Of a stretch of 64,000 bases of DNA, positions 24,019 to 33,300 are shown one piece after another (position 1 is the stretch's first letter; the number at the start of each line of letters is the position of its first letter). Made by a program: the position numbers and the translations under genes. The notes under the pieces are model-generated. The model searched no databases, was not told where the DNA came from, and saw nothing but the letters and a program-made list of their open reading frames with translations. The stretch is from SZUA-35 sp965530755 (GTDB taxonomy: Bacteria; Actinomycetota; Acidimicrobiia; Acidimicrobiales; SZUA-35): NCBI GenBank assembly GCA_965530755.1, contig CBESNA010000004.1, positions 62,001 through 126,000 on the forward strand, given 5' to 3'.

Positions 24019-25509
24019 ATGGAAACCTTGGCGGACCTGACAGCGGGCTACGAGCACGAGGGTTTCTTCGACGAAGCCGTCGACGAGTCCGGGGCGCCCC
24101 GCACCCATTACGAGCAACTCCTCCATCGTCTCGGGCAGTTCGCAGCGGGGGATCTGCACCGAGCCGTCGGACAGATCGACGCGCAGTTCCTTCGCCAAGG
24201 CATCACTTTCACCGTCTATGGCGACGACGACGGCGTGGAACGGACCTTCCCGATGGACCTCGTCCCGAGGATCATTCCCGGTAAGGAATGGGCCACCATC
24301 GAGCGAGGCTTGATTCAGCGGACTGCTGCTCTCAATGCGTTCCTCGACGACATCTACGCCGGTGGAGCACAGATCATCCATGACGGCGTCATTCCTCGCC
24401 GATTGGTGATGAGCGCCGAGGGCTACCGCCCGGAGGCGGTCGGGATCGTGGTTCCGACGGGCGCCCGCTGCCTGGTCGCCGGCATCGACCTCATTCGTGA
24501 CATCGATGGCACCTATCGAGTCCTGGAGGACAATCTCCGGTCGCCGAGCGGCGTCAGCTATGTCGTCGAGAATCGTCAGGCGATGGCTCGGCTGCTCCCC
24601 AAGCTGTTCCGAGACAGCAGGGTCCGACCGGTCTCGAACTACGGCGACCTCCTGCTCTCAGCACTGCAGGCAACAGCGCCACCGGCCGCCGGTTCCAGCC
24701 CTTACGTGGTCGTCCTCACGCCCGGCGTATTCAACTCGGCGTACTTCGAGCACGTCTTCCTGGCGACACAGATGGGCGTCGATCTCGTCGAAGGACGCGA
24801 CCTCGTCGTGGAAGATCACGTCCTGTACGTCCGGACCACTCGTGGTCTGCGGCGAGTCGACGTGGTCTATCGCCGGATCGACGACGACTTCTTGGATCCG
24901 GTTGTCTTCCGCCCTGACTCGACACTCGGCGTCGCCGGAATGATGAGTGCGGCGCGATCCGGCAACCTGACCATCGCCAACTCCGTCGGTAACGGCATCG
25001 CCGATGACAAGGCGGTCTACGCCTACGTGCCGGAGATGATCCGCTACTACCTCGGGGAGGAGCCGGTCATCGCCAACGTCGACACCTACCTGCTCACTGA
25101 TCCTGACCAACGAAAGATGGTGCTGAGCAGGCTGGATGAGTTGGTGGTGAAGCCGGTGGCCGAGGCCGGTGGTTACGGCCTCGTGATCGGACCGACGGCG
25201 ACCGAAGCCGAACTGATCGAAGTGGCCTCGAAGATCGAGGCTGATCCTCGCAACTACATCGCCCAGGAGGTCCTGAGCCTCAGTCGCCACCCATGCCTGA
25301 TCAACGGCTCGCTTGAAGCTCGGCACATCGATCTGCGTCCGTTCGTCCTGTCCGGAGCCGACACTCACGTTCTTCCCGGCGGACTGACCAGGGTCGCCCT
25401 GCGCAAGGGGTCATTGGTGGTCAATTCGTCCCAAGGCGGAGGCTCGAAGGACACCTGGGTCCTGACCGACGACGTCGACAATCTCGATGATGAGGCAACC
25501 AAATGGTGA
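24019..25509 (+). CDS. Circularly permuted ATP-grasp protein (DUF404/DUF407)
   Basis: A 496-residue circularly permuted ATP-grasp enzyme, a predicted ATP-dependent carboxylate-amine (peptide) ligase. The family block YRVLEDNLRSPSGVSYVVEN (~residues 167-186) and a nucleotide-binding portion near PVAEAGGYGLVIGP are present. ATG 24019 has GAGAGG just upstream; a TTG 15 bases earlier is less likely. Its 3' end overlaps the alpha-E gene by 7 bp, and the transglutaminase gene follows. This trio is a conserved set proposed to make, attach or remove short peptide modifications. It is often found near Anbu proteasome-like peptidase, which is absent here. The substrate is unknown. Confidence 0.87.
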   Translation: METLADLTAGYEHEGFFDEAVDESGAPRTHYEQLLHRLGQFAAGDLHRAVGQIDAQFLRQGITFTVYGDDDGVERTFPMDLVPRIIPGKEWATIERGLIQRTAALNAFLDDIYAGGAQIIHDGVIPRRLVMSAEGYRPEAVGIVVPTGARCLVAGIDLIRDIDGTYRVLEDNLRSPSGVSYVVENRQAMARLLPKLFRDSRVRPVSNYGDLLLSALQATAPPAAGSSPYVVVLTPGVFNSAYFEHVFLATQMGVDLVEGRDLVVEDHVLYVRTTRGLRRVDVVYRRIDDDFLDPVVFRPDSTLGVAGMMSAARSGNLTIANSVGNGIADDKAVYAYVPEMIRYYLGEEPVIANVDTYLLTDPDQRKMVLSRLDELVVKPVAEAGGYGLVIGPTATEAELIEVASKIEADPRNYIAQEVLSLSRHPCLINGSLEARHIDLRPFVLSGADTHVLPGGLTRVALRKGSLVVNSSQGGGSKDTWVLTDDVDNLDDEATKW

Positions 25510-26465
25510 TGCTGGCCCGATCGGCCGAGGACCTGTATTGGCTAGGCCGCTATCTCGAACGGTCAGAACACATGGCCAGAGTGATCGACGTGGTCTACCA
25601 CCGTCTTCTCGAGAGTCCCGAAGCCGAGCGGGAGGTCTGTTGGACCGATGTGCTCGCCATGACGGGGTTCCCGGCGGAGACGATCGAGAAGGTCGGTCTC
25701 GACAACGACACGCTCGCCGCCCACTGTCTGGTCGGCGCCAAGAGAGGGTCGGCACTCGACGGTGTCCGCCGGCTGCGGGAGAACAGCCGGGGCAACCGGG
25801 AGTACCTGCCGATCGAACTCTGGGAGGAGATCAACCGCCTCTGGCTCGAGTTCCGCCACGACGGGGGACCCATTGATGCCAGCGAGCTGTGCTCGATGCT
25901 TCGTCGGCGCTGCCAAAGCATCGTTGGCACCGCAGACGCGACGTGGCTGCGATCAGACGCCTGGACGTACTTCACCATCGGCCGGCTCACCGAACGAGCG
26001 CTCCTCACCACGATGATGCTGCAAGCACGGCACCGTCACCACCTCCCCGAGAAACCCCACGAGTGGGCGATGACCCTGCGGTGTTGCACCGCCCTCCAAG
26101 CCCACCGACGTCAGTACGCCGGGTTCCACGACCCGCGGACGATCATCGACCTCCTGCTGTACAGCGATGCCGCTCCGAGGTCGGTCCACTTCTGCGTTCG
26201 TTACCTCGATGAGTCCATCGACATGCTCGGAGCCGAACCGAAATCCCGATCGAAACGGGTGATCGGCAGCCTCCGGGCGAGTCTTCGGTTCGGTGATGCC
26301 TTCGACCCCGCCGCCGGCGACCTCGGGGAGACACTGGCTGACGTCGAGCGAGACCTTCGTCGGTTCGGCGCTTCGCTTGCCGCCGAGTTCTTCCTGTTGC
26401 CGCTCGAGAACGGTCTGCGTTCTCTCCGACTCGGCGCCGCTGACTCCTTGGAGTCACCGGCATGA
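25503..26465 (+). CDS. Alpha-E domain protein (DUF403)
   Basis: A 320-residue all-helical protein of the alpha-E superfamily. The start MLARSAEDLYWLGRYLERSEHMARV is diagnostic, with conserved acidic and arginine residues through the helices (LRENSRGNREYLP). Its biochemical role is unknown; it always accompanies the permuted ATP-grasp ligase. It overlaps the ATP-grasp gene by 7 bp and the transglutaminase gene by ATGA. Alternative starts at 25506 or 25509 would only trim one or two residues. Confidence 0.87.
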   Translation: MVMLARSAEDLYWLGRYLERSEHMARVIDVVYHRLLESPEAEREVCWTDVLAMTGFPAETIEKVGLDNDTLAAHCLVGAKRGSALDGVRRLRENSRGNREYLPIELWEEINRLWLEFRHDGGPIDASELCSMLRRRCQSIVGTADATWLRSDAWTYFTIGRLTERALLTTMMLQARHRHHLPEKPHEWAMTLRCCTALQAHRRQYAGFHDPRTIIDLLLYSDAAPRSVHFCVRYLDESIDMLGAEPKSRSKRVIGSLRASLRFGDAFDPAAGDLGETLADVERDLRRFGASLAAEFFLLPLENGLRSLRLGAADSLESPA

Positions 26466-27418
26466 GATTCGACGTTCGCTACCGCACGTTGTTCACGTAC
26501 AACGCCCTCGCCGTCGACTCTCACAACGAGGTCAGGGCATGTCCGGCCACGACGCCGTATCAGCAGGTGCTCGACTACGAGCTCCATGTCTCGCCGCCGG
26601 CGACAATGCGTTCGTTCGTCGATGGTTGGGGAACGATCGTCGATTCGTTCGGCGTCCGTCTTCCACACATCGCCATGGAAGTGATGGCCGAGGCGACTGT
26701 TGAGACCAGCGCTCCCGAGGAGCTCACGACCCTCGTCGGTGTCGAACAACTGGACGATCCCGCTTTCGTCGATGATCACTTCGAGTATCTCATGGAGACC
26801 TCGTCGACACGGCCTTCGGCGCCAATGTCCGATCTGGCCCGCACGAGTCGTGCCAACTGCCACCACGTCCTCGGGCTGGCCACCGACCTGCAGAACGAGG
26901 TTCGGAATCACTTGAGCTATCAACCCGGCGCCACGACCGTCAACACCAGCGCTGCGGAAGCGTTCGAGGGGGGTGCCGGGGTCTGCCAGGACTACGCCCA
27001 TCTGATGGTGACGCTGGCCCGATCCGCCGGATTGCCGGCCCGCTACGTCTCGGGCTACTTCTTCGCCCAAGCCGACGCAGACGGCTCCGACACCGATGAC
27101 GATCTGGTCACGGTGCAGACCCACGCGTGGGTCGAGGTCGCCATCCCCGGCCAGCGGTGGATGGCCATGGATCCGACGAACGGACTGATCCCCACCGAAC
27201 GCCACGTGAAGATCGGCCATGGCGCCGATTACGACGCCGTGATGCCGTTCCGGGGAACGTTCGTCGGTCCGGAGACGTCCGACGTCACCGCTGCGGTGCA
27301 GATTCGCCGACGATCGGCGTCGTTCAGTGACGACGGAACGGATTTCACCACGATTGCCGAAGGCGATGTCCGGCTCCGCAACGCTGAGGCCGAGGCGCAA
27401 CATCAACAGCAGCAGTGA
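26462..27418 (+). CDS. Transglutaminase-like cysteine protease/transferase
   Basis: A 318-residue protein with an N-terminal bacterial transglutaminase-like beta domain (residues ~1-100: VRYRTLFTYNALAVDSHNEV) and a transglutaminase/protease core. The catalytic triad is visible: Cys in GGAGVCQDYAH, His in THAWVEVAIPG, Asp in MAMDPTNG. It is third in the ATP-grasp/alpha-E set and probably cleaves or rearranges the isopeptide or peptide bond made by the ligase (inference). No signal peptide, so cytoplasmic. The stop TGA is at 27418; the enoyl-CoA hydratase gene starts 43 bp later. Confidence 0.9.
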   Translation: MRFDVRYRTLFTYNALAVDSHNEVRACPATTPYQQVLDYELHVSPPATMRSFVDGWGTIVDSFGVRLPHIAMEVMAEATVETSAPEELTTLVGVEQLDDPAFVDDHFEYLMETSSTRPSAPMSDLARTSRANCHHVLGLATDLQNEVRNHLSYQPGATTVNTSAAEAFEGGAGVCQDYAHLMVTLARSAGLPARYVSGYFFAQADADGSDTDDDLVTVQTHAWVEVAIPGQRWMAMDPTNGLIPTERHVKIGHGADYDAVMPFRGTFVGPETSDVTAAVQIRRRSASFSDDGTDFTTIAEGDVRLRNAEAEAQHQQQQ

Positions 27419-27461
27419 CCATTCTTTGATCGACCGCCGTCCGAAGTGGCAGGCTGCCACG

Positions 27462-28298
27462 ATGGGACGCACCATCGACACCACCACCGAGGATCTCCTC
27501 GCATCGATCGAGGGCAACGTCGGTGTGATCACCTTCAATCGGCCAGAGCGCCGCAACGCCCTGTCGAACGGCATCTATTCCGGCTTCGCCATTGCCCTCC
27601 CGGAGATGGCTGCCGATCCAGACGTGCGAGTCGTGATGATCACCGGCAACGGGGGAGCGTTCTGCGCCGGCGGTGATGTGAAGGGCATGCACGAGGCCAA
27701 CAGCAGCGGGTCATCGCGCGCTGGCCAACCTGCCAGCCACGAGGATCGAATCGCCTTCCTCCGCCGACGGCAACGCGAGGTGTCCCTGGCGCTCCACGAG
27801 TTTCCCAAGCCGGTGGTGGCGGCACTGCCCGGAGCAGCCGCTGGTGCCGGGCTGTCGATCGCGTTGGCCGCCGACATCCGCCTCGCAGCCGAACGGGCCA
27901 TCATTGTCACCGCCTTCGCCAACGTCGGCGCCAGCGGTGACTTCGGCGGCTCCTGGTTCCTCACTCAGTTGGTCGGAACGGCCAAGGCCAAGGAGCTCTA
28001 CTTCACCTCTCCTCGCCTCACATCGGCCGAGGCCCTCGAGCTCGGGATCGTGAACCAGGTGCTACCGGACGACGGATTCGCCGATGCCGCGCTCGGCTGG
28101 TGCCAGACGATGGCCGAGCGAGCACCGATCGCGCTTCGCTACATGAAGGAGAACCTGAATCGGGCACTCCACACCGATCTAGCCACTGCGCTCGACGCCG
28201 AGGCCGCTGCCATGGTGCGATCGATGGGTACAGCAGATCACAAGGAAGCCGCAGCGGCGTTCGTCGAGAAGCGCAAGCCCACCTTCACCGGCACGTGA
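27462..28298 (+). CDS. Enoyl-CoA hydratase/isomerase family protein
   Basis: A 278-residue crotonase-fold protein. Oxyanion-hole segments are GGAFCAGGDVKGM and PGAAAGAGLSIALAADI. The region after NVGASGDFGGSWFLTQLVG has Gly/Asp instead of the classical second Glu, as in many actinobacterial EchA paralogues of unclear specificity. ATG 27462 was chosen because conserved sequence begins ~15 residues later; the longer open frame overlaps the transglutaminase gene. It is convergent with the beta-hydroxyacid dehydrogenase gene; an inverted repeat GGCTCG/CGAGCC (28329-28350) lies between them but has no T-tract. Confidence 0.87.
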   Translation: MGRTIDTTTEDLLASIEGNVGVITFNRPERRNALSNGIYSGFAIALPEMAADPDVRVVMITGNGGAFCAGGDVKGMHEANSSGSSRAGQPASHEDRIAFLRRRQREVSLALHEFPKPVVAALPGAAAGAGLSIALAADIRLAAERAIIVTAFANVGASGDFGGSWFLTQLVGTAKAKELYFTSPRLTSAEALELGIVNQVLPDDGFADAALGWCQTMAERAPIALRYMKENLNRALHTDLATALDAEAAAMVRSMGTADHKEAAAAFVEKRKPTFTGT

Positions 28299-28359
28299 AC
28301 ACCGTGCGACTTGACCCGCGCGAACACGGGCTCGATGAACGAAACGAGCCAGAGCCCGG

Positions 28360-29223
28360 TCAGCGATAGCGGCGGATGATCGACGTTGCGTCGAGGCGGT
28401 TGTCGCCCGCATCCTGCTGCTCGGCCAGGTAACGCGCAGTCAACTCGGTCAGTGGAGTGGCGCTCCCGAGCTTGGCCGCCTCGTCGCGGACCAGGCCGAG
28501 GTCCTTCGCGAGCCAGTCGACCGCGAACCCGAAGTCGAAGGCATCGGCGACCATGGTCTCGCCTCGATTGGTCAGGTACCACGAACCCGCAGCCCCCTTG
28601 GTCACTGCACTCAGTACTCGGTCCATGTCGAGACCGGCCTTCATCCCGAACGCGAGGGCCTCCGCTGCTCCCTGGATCGCTCCTGCACACAGGATCTGAT
28701 TGACCATCTTGGTGCGCTGGCCCGAGCCGGCAGGGCCGACGAGCGTGATCGTGGAGGAATAGGCCTCGAGCACCGGCTGAGCAGCGGCGAAGTGCTCGGG
28801 CTCACCACCACACATAACGCTGAGCACCCCATTCTCGGCTCCGACCTGTCCGCCAGAGATCGGGCCGTCGATGAAGCCGACACCTCCCTCTGCACAGGCG
28901 ACCGCCAGTTCCTCGGCCAGCACCGCAGACGCTGTGGTGTGATCGATCACGACGGCACCCGTTGCGAGAGCACCCAGCGCTCCTTGGTCGCCATACAACA
29001 CGGCGCGAACGTCGTCGTCACCGCCGACGCAAACCATGACGAAATCTGCGCCGTCAGCTGCCTCCCGGGGGCTGGCGCAGGCCACGCCGCCATGTTGAGC
29101 GGCCCAATCTTCACCCTTAGCCGACGTCCGGTTGAACACCCGTACGTCGTGCCCTGAGGACGCGAGGTGGCCTGCCATCGGATAACCCATGGTCCCGAGA
29201 CCGAGAAATGCACAGATCGTCAT
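28360..29223 (-). CDS. 3-Hydroxyisobutyrate/beta-hydroxyacid dehydrogenase family protein
   Basis: A 287-residue NAD(P)-dependent beta-hydroxyacid dehydrogenase. The N-terminal Rossmann motif is FLGLGTMGYPMAGHL; the substrate-binding signature is DGPISGGQVGAENG and the catalytic Lys lies in GQRTKMVNQIL. Members oxidise 3-hydroxyisobutyrate (valine catabolism), tartronate semialdehyde or similar compounds; with many acyl-CoA genes around, 3-hydroxyisobutyrate is plausible but not shown. The start ATG 29223 is set by the Rossmann motif beginning three residues later. Confidence 0.87.
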   Translation of the reverse strand: MTICAFLGLGTMGYPMAGHLASSGHDVRVFNRTSAKGEDWAAQHGGVACASPREAADGADFVMVCVGGDDDVRAVLYGDQGALGALATGAVVIDHTTASAVLAEELAVACAEGGVGFIDGPISGGQVGAENGVLSVMCGGEPEHFAAAQPVLEAYSSTITLVGPAGSGQRTKMVNQILCAGAIQGAAEALAFGMKAGLDMDRVLSAVTKGAAGSWYLTNRGETMVADAFDFGFAVDWLAKDLGLVRDEAAKLGSATPLTELTARYLAEQQDAGDNRLDATSIIRRYR

Positions 29224-29341
29224 GGTGCCAATGTGGCACACGATCGCCGCGGAGTGAGTGACTACGGGAAACCATCGTGTGACTGGATCTGGTGCTCGGA
29301 CAGGGGTGTGAAACAATACGCGCACCCGACCTGGAGGCCAT

Positions 29342-30454
29342 GTGCTCGACTTCCGCCTGAATCACGAACTCGAAGCGCTCCAGAAGCGTGCACGGGACGT
29401 CGCCGCAGACGGCGTCCGCCGTTTCGGTCGACACAACGACTCGTGGATCAACGGATTCTCCAAGGAATTCGCGCAGGTCATGGCGGACGAAGGCTGGATC
29501 GGCATGGGTTGGCCGAGGGCCCACGGCGGACAGGAACGGCCGCCGATCGAGCGGGTGATCGTGGCGGAGGAGATGATCGCCGCCGGTGCTCCGATCGCAG
29601 CGATGTGGTTCGCCGACCGCCAAATGGGGCCAACCCTCATCGCCTACGGCACCGCCGACCAGCAGGCGGAATACCTCCCAGCGATGTTGAGTGGCGCATC
29701 CACTTGGTGCATCGGCATGAGTGAGCCGGATGCCGGATCCGATCTCGCCGCACTCAAGACCTCAGCCGTCCGTGAAGGCGACGACTTCGTGATCAACGGG
29801 CAGAAGATCTGGACCAGCTTCGGCGAGGTCGCCGACTACTGCTACTTGATCTGTCGTACCGCCACCGACGGGCCACCTCACCAGGGAATCTCAGAAGTCG
29901 TCGTTCCCATGGACACGCCCGGCATCGAGGTTCGCCCGATCACCGACATGACCACGAATCGCCACTTCTGCGAGGTCTATTTCACCGACGTCAGAGTCCC
30001 GATCGTCAATCTCGTGGGCCTCGAGGGAAACGCCTTCAAGCAGACGATGAAGCAGCTCGAACACGAGCGGGGTGGCATCGACCGGCTGGTGTCCAACAAG
30101 GCGTTGTATGAGTTGGCGCTCGAACGAGCCGACACGACCGATCCGGTGGTCAGAGACGAGATCGCGAGACTCGAGACCGGCTACCGGGTCGGCCGCCTCC
30201 TCGTGTACCGGGAGGTCCTCCGCCAGGCACCGGCCGGTTTCAGTGCCGCCACGAAGTGTTTCTGCACCGAACACGAGTGGCGGGTCGCACAGTTCGTGGC
30301 GAAGGTCTTCGGCGCCGATGCAATGCTGTTCGATGATGTCGGCAAAGGGCTCGCCTACGCACCCGGCTACACGATCATGGGCGGTACCTCCGACATCATG
30401 CGCAACATCTTGGGGGAGCGGGTGCTCGGGCTCCCTCGCGAGCCTCGGAAGTAG
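29342..30454 (+). CDS. Acyl-CoA dehydrogenase (FadE type)
   Basis: A 370-residue acyl-CoA dehydrogenase. The middle domain has MSEPDAGSDLAAL and FVINGQKIWTSFG; the C-terminus has IMGGTSDIMRNILGERVLGLP. The Glu in QLEHERGG is the probable base because the late Glu position is Gly. It resembles the dehydrogenase at 5.05 kb in motif style, a group that often forms alpha2beta2 heteromers for sterol side chains. The start is GTG 29342-29344, preceded by GGAGG at ideal spacing. It is divergent from the beta-hydroxyacid dehydrogenase. Confidence 0.88.
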   Translation: MLDFRLNHELEALQKRARDVAADGVRRFGRHNDSWINGFSKEFAQVMADEGWIGMGWPRAHGGQERPPIERVIVAEEMIAAGAPIAAMWFADRQMGPTLIAYGTADQQAEYLPAMLSGASTWCIGMSEPDAGSDLAALKTSAVREGDDFVINGQKIWTSFGEVADYCYLICRTATDGPPHQGISEVVVPMDTPGIEVRPITDMTTNRHFCEVYFTDVRVPIVNLVGLEGNAFKQTMKQLEHERGGIDRLVSNKALYELALERADTTDPVVRDEIARLETGYRVGRLLVYREVLRQAPAGFSAATKCFCTEHEWRVAQFVAKVFGADAMLFDDVGKGLAYAPGYTIMGGTSDIMRNILGERVLGLPREPRK

Positions 30455-30535
30455 GTCGCTTCACCGACCGGAGGCATCGAAATTCCGGAGCCGCCCGGTA
30501 CTGCGACCTGGTTGCAACAGTTCTACAGTGGCGGC

Positions 30536-31537
30536 GTGTCGACGAACCGCCTTCTCACGCTGCTGACCGTCGTCGCCATGCTGGCCGCTGCATGCGGAGC
30601 CGACACCGATGCCGACGATTCGTCGGCTGCGGGACGGACCGTCGTCACCACGGTCGCCCCGATCACCTCGATCGCCGCCGGCATCATCGGTGATCGAGCC
30701 GAGATCGTCGGCATCGTGCCGGAGGGCACCAACTCCCACACCTTCGAACCCTCGCCGAGGGCGGCCGAGCTGTTCTCCGGCGCCGACGCCATCTTCATCA
30801 ACGGACTGGTCCTCGAGGAGCCGACGAAGGAGCTGGCACTCGCCAACAAGCCCGAGGCCGCCCCGCTGGTCGAGCTGGGCAACGAGTCGCTCTCGCCATC
30901 GGAGTACAAGTACGACTTCTCGTTCCCAGAGGACGAGGGCAAGCCGAACCCCCACCTGTGGACCGACCCGGACTACGCCCTGGCGTACGGCGAGATCATC
31001 CGAGCCACCATGACCGAGATCGACCCGGACGGAGCCGACGACTATCGGCGGAACTACGACGACTTCGCCGCCATCGTCGCCGAACTCGACGAAGCCATGG
31101 TCACGAGCTTCGCCACCATTCCCGAAGCCAATCGGGTGTTGCTCACCTACCACGACGCCTACGCCTATTTCGCCGACAACTACGGCTTCACCGTCATCGG
31201 GGCAATTCAGCCGGCCGACTTCGGCGAGCCCTCGCCTCGAGAAGTGGCCGCACTCATCGATCAGGTTCGCGACACCGGGGTGCCCGCCATCTTCGGCTCC
31301 GAGGTGTTCCCTTCCCCCATCCTCGACCAGATCTCGAGCGAGGCCGGCGGAACGTTCGTCGACACGCTGCGGGACGACGACCTGCCGGGGGCTCCCGGAG
31401 ACGCTGACCACTCGTGGGTGGGACTGATGCGCAGCAACTACATCACCATGACCTCCGCACTCGGCGGCGATCCTGCGGCCCTCGAGAATCTCGTTCCCCG
31501 CAGTGTCGCCCAGGACGAAGCTGAGTACCCGCAATGA
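30536..31537 (+). CDS. znuA: Zinc/manganese ABC transporter substrate-binding lipoprotein (ZnuA-like)
   Basis: A 333-residue cluster A-I metal-binding lipoprotein. From GTG 30536 it begins with a lipoprotein signal (hydrophobic stretch ending LAAAC, lipid-anchored Cys). Metal ligands visible are His in GTNSHTFEP, His in NPHLWTDP and His in TYHDAYAYF. The third His favours Zn-type binding over the Glu of Mn proteins. There is no His-rich loop; an acidic stretch (FSFPEDEGK) sits nearby instead. The stop overlaps the ATPase ATG (ATGA). A TTG at 30512 would add eight residues before the signal peptide and is not preferred. Confidence 0.87.
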   Translation: MSTNRLLTLLTVVAMLAAACGADTDADDSSAAGRTVVTTVAPITSIAAGIIGDRAEIVGIVPEGTNSHTFEPSPRAAELFSGADAIFINGLVLEEPTKELALANKPEAAPLVELGNESLSPSEYKYDFSFPEDEGKPNPHLWTDPDYALAYGEIIRATMTEIDPDGADDYRRNYDDFAAIVAELDEAMVTSFATIPEANRVLLTYHDAYAYFADNYGFTVIGAIQPADFGEPSPREVAALIDQVRDTGVPAIFGSEVFPSPILDQISSEAGGTFVDTLRDDDLPGAPGDADHSWVGLMRSNYITMTSALGGDPAALENLVPRSVAQDEAEYPQ

Positions 31538-32397
31538 GCCATCTCGACCGAGCTGCCAGGACAGAACCGACCGAGCCCTTGATCCGGGTGCGAGGCGTCT
31601 CCCATGCCTACGAACACGACCTCGTTCTCGAGGACGTGTCGCTCGATGTGGCGGGCGGCGACTTCCTCGGGATCGTCGGTCCCTCGGGCTCTGGCAAGAC
31701 GACGTTGCTGAGGGCGCTTTCCGGGAGCGTCGCTTCCACTGCCGGTACGGTCGAACGCACGAGAGGACTTCGGTTCGGTTTCGTTCCTCAACTCGAGCAG
31801 GTCAACTGGGACTTTCCGGTGACGGTGGCCGAGTGCGTCCTCATGGCCCGCACCCGGCCGGTGAAACGTTTCTGGTCGTCTGCGAGCGAGCGGCGGGCCG
31901 AGCGTCGTCAACTCGATGCTGTGCTCGACCGCCTCGGCCTCGGCGGCCTGGCTGATCGTCACATTCGCGCTCTCAGTGGCGGACAGCAGCAGCGCATGTT
32001 CCTGGCTCGTGCGCTCATGACCGAAGCCGATGTGTTGTTGCTCGACGAGCCGACGAGCGGGCTCGACGTCCAAACCCGGCACGAGGTGCTCCATCTGCTC
32101 GACGAACTCCGAAACGACGGGCTCGCAATCGTCGTGACCACCCACGACCTCAACGGAATCGCAGCGCACCTGCCTGCCGTACTCTGCCTCAACGTCCGCG
32201 TGATCGGCTCCGGCGCCCCCGTGGACGTGCTGACTCCGGAGATTCTCGAGGCCACCTTCGGCTCACCGATGGAAGTGCTCCTCCACGCCGGTATGCCCGT
32301 CGTGGTCGACGCGCGGCGACCGCTCGACTCCTTCGACAGCGCGAGCGGCCCGAACCCGATCGATCTCCGGTCCGTCACCTCGGATGTGGTGGGCTGA
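31534..32397 (+). CDS. znuC: Zinc/manganese ABC transporter ATP-binding protein
   Basis: A 287-residue ABC ATPase energising metal import. Walker A is GPSGSGKTT, signature LSGGQQQR, Walker B VLLLDEPTSGLD, H-loop VVTTHDLN. The PQLEQVNWDFPVTVAECV segment is typical of Mn/Zn importer ATPases. A C-terminal extension of ~35 residues follows the fold. It overlaps the preceding lipoprotein gene (ATGA) and the permease gene (TGATG), so the three genes form one translation-coupled operon. Confidence 0.92.
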   Translation: MSHLDRAARTEPTEPLIRVRGVSHAYEHDLVLEDVSLDVAGGDFLGIVGPSGSGKTTLLRALSGSVASTAGTVERTRGLRFGFVPQLEQVNWDFPVTVAECVLMARTRPVKRFWSSASERRAERRQLDAVLDRLGLGGLADRHIRALSGGQQQRMFLARALMTEADVLLLDEPTSGLDVQTRHEVLHLLDELRNDGLAIVVTTHDLNGIAAHLPAVLCLNVRVIGSGAPVDVLTPEILEATFGSPMEVLLHAGMPVVVDARRPLDSFDSASGPNPIDLRSVTSDVVG

Positions 32398-33260
32398 TGA
32401 TCATCGCCTCGCTGCTCTCGGACGTCTTCCGTCCGTACGAGTTCGAGTTCTTCCGGAACGGTCTGCTCGTCGCCACGATCGCCGGCGCCCTCTGTGGTTT
32501 GATCGGCTGTTACGTCGTGTTGAGATCAATGAGCTACATCGGGCACGGGCTCGCTCACTCGATCTTCGGTGGATTTGCCGTTTCCTCACTCCTCGGTGTC
32601 AACGTGTTCCTCGGCGCCGGAGTGTGGGGTCTGGCCTCCGCACTGCTCATTGGCGGGATCACGCGTCGACGCCCTGTGGGATCAGACGCTGCAATCGGTG
32701 TGGTCACGACGGCGTCCTTCGCGCTCGGACTCGCGCTGATCCAGGTGTTCGGCAGTACAGGACAGAATGCCGACGCGGCGCTCTTCGGCAATGTTCTCGG
32801 CGTCTCGACCACCGATGTGTGGGTCATCCTTACCGTCACCACGCTCACCGTGGCCGTGATCGCCGCCGGCTACCGCAGACTGCTGTTCGTCACCTTCGAC
32901 CCCGATGTCGCCGAGGTCAGCGGGGTGAATGTCGCCGTCACCGACGGGGTCCTCATGGGTCTGCTGGCGGCGGCCATTCTCGCCACGATGAACGTCATGG
33001 GTGTGACGCTGATTGCCGCGGCACTCGTGCTGCCCGCAGTGGTGGCGCGGCTGCTCACGTCGACCTTCTCCACCATGCTCTGGTCTGCGACGGTGATCGG
33101 TGCCGCAACCGGGTTCGTCGGCATGAATGCGAGCTATCACCTCGACGTCGCTTCGGGACCTGTGATCGTGCTGGCCGGTGCCGTCGTGTTCGTCTTCGCT
33201 TTCGTCTTCGCCGGTGCTGCGGGCCGACGACGAGTCGCGCATGTCGGCCACGTCGGCTGA
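32397..33260 (+). CDS. znuB: Zinc/manganese ABC transporter permease
   Basis: A 287-residue ABC-3 family permease with about eight or nine membrane segments. Family blocks are CYVVLRSMSYIGHGLAHSIF near the N-terminus and the coupling region FVTFDPDVAEVSGV. It forms the channel for the ZnuA/ZnuC-like partners encoded immediately upstream. The last of the three coupled genes; a short gap of 40 bp separates it from the F420-type reductase gene, which may be read from the same transcript. Confidence 0.92.
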   Translation: MIIASLLSDVFRPYEFEFFRNGLLVATIAGALCGLIGCYVVLRSMSYIGHGLAHSIFGGFAVSSLLGVNVFLGAGVWGLASALLIGGITRRRPVGSDAAIGVVTTASFALGLALIQVFGSTGQNADAALFGNVLGVSTTDVWVILTVTTLTVAVIAAGYRRLLFVTFDPDVAEVSGVNVAVTDGVLMGLLAAAILATMNVMGVTLIAAALVLPAVVARLLTSTFSTMLWSATVIGAATGFVGMNASYHLDVASGPVIVLAGAVVFVFAFVFAGAAGRRRVAHVGHVG

Positions 33261-33300
33261 CCCCAACCATTGGCTCAACCTGGTGACGTAGGCTCACGTC

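Noticed and set aside
28329..28350. GGCTCG...CGAGCC hairpin between convergent genes as a terminator
   Set aside because: The 6-bp stem has a 10-base loop and no T-tract on either strand, so evidence is too weak.
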